The notes under the pieces are model-generated. The model was given only the letters and a program-made list of their open reading frames with translations, did no database searches and was not told the origin of the DNA. Made by a program: the position numbers and the translations under genes. From an uncultured Agathobaculum sp. (lineage in GTDB: Bacteria; Bacillota; Clostridia; Oscillospirales; Butyricicoccaceae): a stretch of 60,402 nt of DNA. Location: NCBI RefSeq assembly GCF_944380975.1, contig NZ_CALWJK010000007.1:1-60402 (forward strand). Reading direction: 5' to 3'. Every line of letters starts with the position of its first letter. Within the stretch, counting starts at the first letter, position 1. Shown here one piece after another: positions 59,642 through 60,402 of the stretch.

Positions 59642-60402
59642 ATGCAAATCGGGAACGTAACGCTTGCCGGACGGATGGTGCTCGCGCCGATGGCCGGTGT
59701 GACCGACCGCGCATTCCGGCAGATCTGCCGCGAACATGGCGCGGCTTTGACCGTGACCGAGATGGTTTACGCCAAGGCGCTGACCTATGGCGATAAGAAA
59801 ACGCCGGGGCTGTTGGCGCTGGCGGAAAACGAGCATCCCGCCGCGGCGCAGATTTTTGGGCATGAGCCGGAAACCATGGCGGAAGGCGCAAAGATCGCGC
59901 GCACGGTGTCCGGCTGCGATATCATTGACATCAACATGGGCTGTCCTGCGCCCAAAATTGCAAACAACGGTGACGGCTCCGCGCTGATGCGCGACCCGGC
60001 GCTGGCCGCGCGCGTGATCGAGGCGGTCTGCCGTGCGGTGGATGTGCCGGTGACGGTCAAGTTCCGCAAGGGATGGGACGAGAAAAGTGTCAACTGCGTC
60101 GACTTTGCGCGCATGGCGGAACAGGCCGGCGCGTCGGCAATTGCCGTGCATGGCCGCACGCGCGCGCAGCAATACAGCGGCGTGGCGGATTGGGATGCAA
60201 TCCGTGCGGTCAAGCAGGCCGTGTCCATTCCGGTCATCGCAAACGGCGACGTGGCCGTGCCGGAGGATGCGGTGCGCATCTTGGAGCATACCGGCGCGGA
60301 CGCGGTGATGGTCGGTCGCGGCGCGCTGGGCGACCCGTGGATTTTTGAGCGGGCGAACGCGCTGCTGGAAACCGGCGTATGCCCGCCGTTGCCGCCGTTT
60401 GC
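59642..60402 (+). CDS. dusB: tRNA-dihydrouridine synthase DusB, N-terminal part (cut by window edge)
   Basis: An open frame of 253 codons to the window edge. The FMN-dependent TIM barrel reduces uridine in the D-loop of tRNA. LAGRMVLAPMAGVTDRAFRQ at the start, DINMGCPAPKIANNGDGSAL with the catalytic cysteine, and AVHGRTRAQQYSGVADWDAI with GADAVMVGRGALGDPWIF are standard. The missing part should be the C-terminal helical tRNA-binding domain. GGGGGAG precedes the ATG. Confidence 0.94.
   Translation, partial: MQIGNVTLAGRMVLAPMAGVTDRAFRQICREHGAALTVTEMVYAKALTYGDKKTPGLLALAENEHPAAAQIFGHEPETMAEGAKIARTVSGCDIIDINMGCPAPKIANNGDGSALMRDPALAARVIEAVCRAVDVPVTVKFRKGWDEKSVNCVDFARMAEQAGASAIAVHGRTRAQQYSGVADWDAIRAVKQAVSIPVIANGDVAVPEDAVRILEHTGADAVMVGRGALGDPWIFERANALLETGVCPPLPPF

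Overview
The window reads as chromosome of a GC-rich, anaerobic, Gram-positive spore former of the Clostridia, probably an Oscillospiraceae or Butyricicoccaceae relative. The evidence is a full-length SpoIIE, an S-layer-homology (SLH) surface protein, a stand-alone rubredoxin, a split transketolase, the anaerobic (early cobalt insertion) B12 pathway, and AGGAGG-type ribosome binding sites before most genes. The genus is an inference; no rRNA or tRNA gene was recognised.

Left third (1-19.8 kb): a partial IS1182-type transposase at the edge is followed by a hexuronate and pectin-oligosaccharide locus. It holds a TRAP transporter (dctPQM), a YesL-like membrane protein, an MsmX/UgpC-type ATPase, a GntR/FCD regulator, an ABC sugar importer (binding protein plus two permeases), a cytosolic GH28 glycosidase and uxaC-uxuA-uxuB. 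An identical 16-mer in the ATPase and binding-protein promoters, with a shorter copy before the regulator gene, looks like the GntR operator. A 1185-residue secreted metallophosphoesterase with SLH repeats closes the region.

Middle (19.9-30.2 kb): a siroheme/4Fe-4S nitrite or sulfite reductase comes first. A head-to-head junction of two 5'-truncated genes follows (glycerate kinase and a metallo-beta-lactamase hydrolase). Next is a sigma-54 island: a PrpR-type enhancer-binding protein diverges from a near-perfect -24/-12 promoter. That promoter reads into a catalytically degenerate 2-hydroxyacid dehydrogenase, an HpcH/HpaI aldolase, both transketolase halves, and an rpoN gene that has lost its DNA-binding C-terminus. 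This island is the most unusual part of the window.

Right half (30.2-55.7 kb): a near-complete tetrapyrrole-to-adenosylcobalamin factory. cbiQO has its own promoter. A cobalamin riboswitch with an intrinsic terminator then controls cbiMN and about 20 tightly overlapping genes, covering 5-aminolevulinate synthesis (hemA, hemL), uroporphyrinogen III (hemB, hemC, cobA-hemD), corrin ring synthesis (cbiK, L, H, F, G, D, J, ET, C), amidation and adenosylation (cbiA, cbiP, cobO) and nucleotide-loop assembly (cbiB, cobD, cobU, cobS, cobT). cbiJ is fused to a SirC-like precorrin-2 dehydrogenase, which supplies the step otherwise missing. A second, reduced CobU-like protein sits between cobS and cbiB. 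No alpha-ribazole phosphatase (CobC/CobZ) or lower-ligand synthesis gene was seen.

Right end (55.7-60.4 kb): spoIIE, a small membrane-anchored protein whose ribosome binding site lies in a hairpin, rubredoxin, a DedA-family protein and the start of a tRNA-dihydrouridine synthase gene.
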